DNA from: Bacillaceae bacterium
Lineage (GTDB): Bacteria; Bacillota; Bacilli; Bacillales; Alkalibacillaceae
NCBI GenBank assembly: GCA_017656265.1
Contig: JACDOD010000010.1
Span: 1-64,000, forward strand
Reading direction: 5' to 3'
DNA length: 64,000 nt
The notes under the pieces are model-generated. The model was not told the origin of the DNA, made no database searches, and worked only from the letters and a program-made list of their open reading frames with translations. The position numbers and the translations under genes were made by a program. The number at the start of each line of letters is the position of its first letter. Within the stretch, counting starts at the first letter, position 1. Of the stretch, positions 62,479-64,000 are shown one piece after another.

Positions 62479-64000
62479 ATGAACATAACAAAGTTTACTT
62501 TGCAATCTATACGTACAAAGCTTATTATGATTGCCCTAATTTTACTTATCATTCCGTCTGTCACAATAGGAATTATTTCATACAATTCCAGCAAGACCGG
62601 ATTAGATGACCTTGGAGCAGTCAACCTTAAAAACAATGTGAAAATGGCAGTAAAACTAATAGAAACATTAAACACAAAAGTTGAAGAAGGCGCTATTAGC
62701 CTGGAAGATGCACAGGAAAGAGCAAAGGTTTTGCTTATAGGAGAAAAACAAAATGATGGAACAAGAAAGATAGATCAGTCTATTGACATTGGGGAAAATG
62801 GATACTTTTTTATTCTTGATAATCAAGGAATTTTATTAGGCCATCCTTCCATCGAAGGACAAAATCTCTGGGACGAAGAAGATGATCAAGGAAATAAATT
62901 TATTCAAGATATTATTAATATAGCAAAAAATGGAGGCTATACCTATTATGAGTGGCCTTTACCTGGTTATCCAGACCAAATTGAACCTAAAATCTCTTAC
63001 TCTGAACAAGATCCCAACTGGGGTTGGGTAATTGCTGCCAGTACATATATGCTGGACTTTAATAAAAAATCCAATGATATTTTTTATACGATTACAATGA
63101 CAATTATAATTTCAATAATAGTTGGCGTATTAGTTATTTGGTTATTCTCTAATTCAATAGCAAAACCTATATCACAGGTAACTAATCAGATGAAAAAAAT
63201 AGCCCATGGGGATCTAAGTCAGGAAGATTTAACAATCCGTACAAAAGATGAAGTCGGACAATTAGCCAATGCCATGAACATAATGAAAAATGGGCTAAAA
63301 GAAATCATTCATAGTGTGTCAAATGCTTCAGATCAGGTCTCAAGCCAGAGTGAAGAGCTCACCCAATCAGCCAATGAAGTTACAGAGGGCAGCGAACAAA
63401 TTGCCTCAACGATGCAGGAATTGTCAGCCGGGGCTGAAACACAGGCCAACAGCGCCACTTCCCTTTCGGAAATGATGAAAAACTTCCTCGAAAAAATTCA
63501 GGAATCCCATGAAAAGGGCGAAACCATTTCTGAGTCTTCCAATGAAGTCGTATCCATGACCCAAGAAGGACAGGCACTGATGACCCAGTCTGTTTTACAA
63601 ATGGAGAAAATCAATCAAATCGTCAATGATGCTGTTGCAAAAGTAAAAGGGCTGGATCAGCAAACCAAAGATATTTCTAAACTTGTTCAAGTGATCGAAG
63701 ATATTGCGGAACAGACAAACTTACTTGCATTAAATGCAGCCATTGAGGCTGCCCGAGCAGGTGAACACGGAAAAGGATTTGCTGTTGTTGCCGATGAAGT
63801 CCGGAAACTGGCAGAGCAAGTTTCAACTTCAATCGGAGAAATAACTAGTATCGTTTCCTCCATTCAAACGGAATCTAAAAATGTGGTAGAATCCCTTGAA
63901 TTCGGCTACAATGAAGTAGAATCTGGTACACAGCAAATCAGACAAACTGGTGAAACATTTGAAAAAATGAACCAATCATTTACTGAAATGGCAGCAAGCA
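62479..64000 (+). CDS. Methyl-accepting chemotaxis protein (partial, runs off the window)
   Basis: The first 507 residues are present. TM1 about 12-34; a single Cache (sCache_2) domain about 36-195 ([34 protein letters not shown]); TM2 about 200-222; HAMP about 222-275 ([20 protein letters not shown]); then the coiled-coil signalling domain with the conserved tip [19 protein letters not shown] near residue 413. AGGAGG precedes the ATG at 62479. It is the first intact gene after the c-di-GMP riboswitch. The stop lies beyond 64000. Confidence 0.93.
   Translation, partial: MNITKFTLQSIRTKLIMIALILLIIPSVTIGIISYNSSKTGLDDLGAVNLKNNVKMAVKLIETLNTKVEEGAISLEDAQERAKVLLIGEKQNDGTRKIDQSIDIGENGYFFILDNQGILLGHPSIEGQNLWDEEDDQGNKFIQDIINIAKNGGYTYYEWPLPGYPDQIEPKISYSEQDPNWGWVIAASTYMLDFNKKSNDIFYTITMTIIISIIVGVLVIWLFSNSIAKPISQVTNQMKKIAHGDLSQEDLTIRTKDEVGQLANAMNIMKNGLKEIIHSVSNASDQVSSQSEELTQSANEVTEGSEQIASTMQELSAGAETQANSATSLSEMMKNFLEKIQESHEKGETISESSNEVVSMTQEGQALMTQSVLQMEKINQIVNDAVAKVKGLDQQTKDISKLVQVIEDIAEQTNLLALNAAIEAARAGEHGKGFAVVADEVRKLAEQVSTSIGEITSIVSSIQTESKNVVESLEFGYNEVESGTQQIRQTGETFEKMNQSFTEMAAS

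Noticed and set aside
1-64000. CRISPR arrays, rRNA and tRNA genes
   Set aside because: The direct-repeat arrays lack CRISPR-type spacers (the whole unit repeats), no cas genes are present, and I saw no tRNA or rRNA sequence.

Overview
The window comes from a low-GC Gram-positive, spore-forming, motile member of the Bacillaceae. The evidence is strong AGGAGG-type ribosome binding sites, a YaaH-type spore-cortex hydrolase with three LysM domains, YfkAB, a YdhG/Fra-type iron chaperone, a c-di-GMP riboswitch ahead of a chemotaxis receptor, CcpA-type cre sites, and ISLre2, ISL3 and IS110 remnants. I cannot name the species. No rRNA, tRNA or CRISPR array was seen.

Layout. 0-5 kb: acyl-CoA synthetase, a two-gene hypothetical operon, and a PadR plus HAAS-membrane-protein pair with a clear operator. 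5-13.8 kb: small membrane proteins, an MNIO (DUF692-like) enzyme next to the iron chaperone, a heme-copper-oxidase-like membrane protein, a 52-bp repeat array, a TraB-family protein, and a methyltransferase/hydrolase pair. 14-27.6 kb: housekeeping and accessory metabolism (MtnE-like aminotransferase, AhpD-like protein plus isochorismatase, a broken TehA-like transporter, YaaH, DAO oxidoreductase, Dps), plus a chimera of a sulfide:quinone-reductase N-terminus and a LuxR-type HTH. 27.6-34.5 kb: a CcpA- and GntR-controlled catabolic operon (GntR, Fe-ADH, TPP enzyme, BASS transporter, epimerase) with a divergent SDR. 34.5-51.6 kb: a second 52-bp repeat array, an ANT(4')-like nucleotidyltransferase, a second PadR/HAAS pair fused to an FtsW-like domain, an ECF sigma/anti-sigma pair, YfkAB, and several decayed genes.

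51.6-61.6 kb is an AT-rich accessory island littered with recombinase and transposase scars. It carries a lone PD-(D/E)XK-like protein and, at 55.1-59.05 kb, the most interesting locus. There, one operon encodes an ABC exporter, a MauE-like membrane redox protein, two membrane-anchored thioredoxin-like proteins, and two identical 53-residue, eight-cysteine peptides. I read this as a candidate secretion and disulfide-maturation system for a new cysteine-rich peptide, possibly a bacteriocin.

61.7-64 kb: a c-di-GMP-I riboswitch with terminator, a decayed CheW-like gene and the start of a Cache-HAMP-MCP chemoreceptor that runs off the window.
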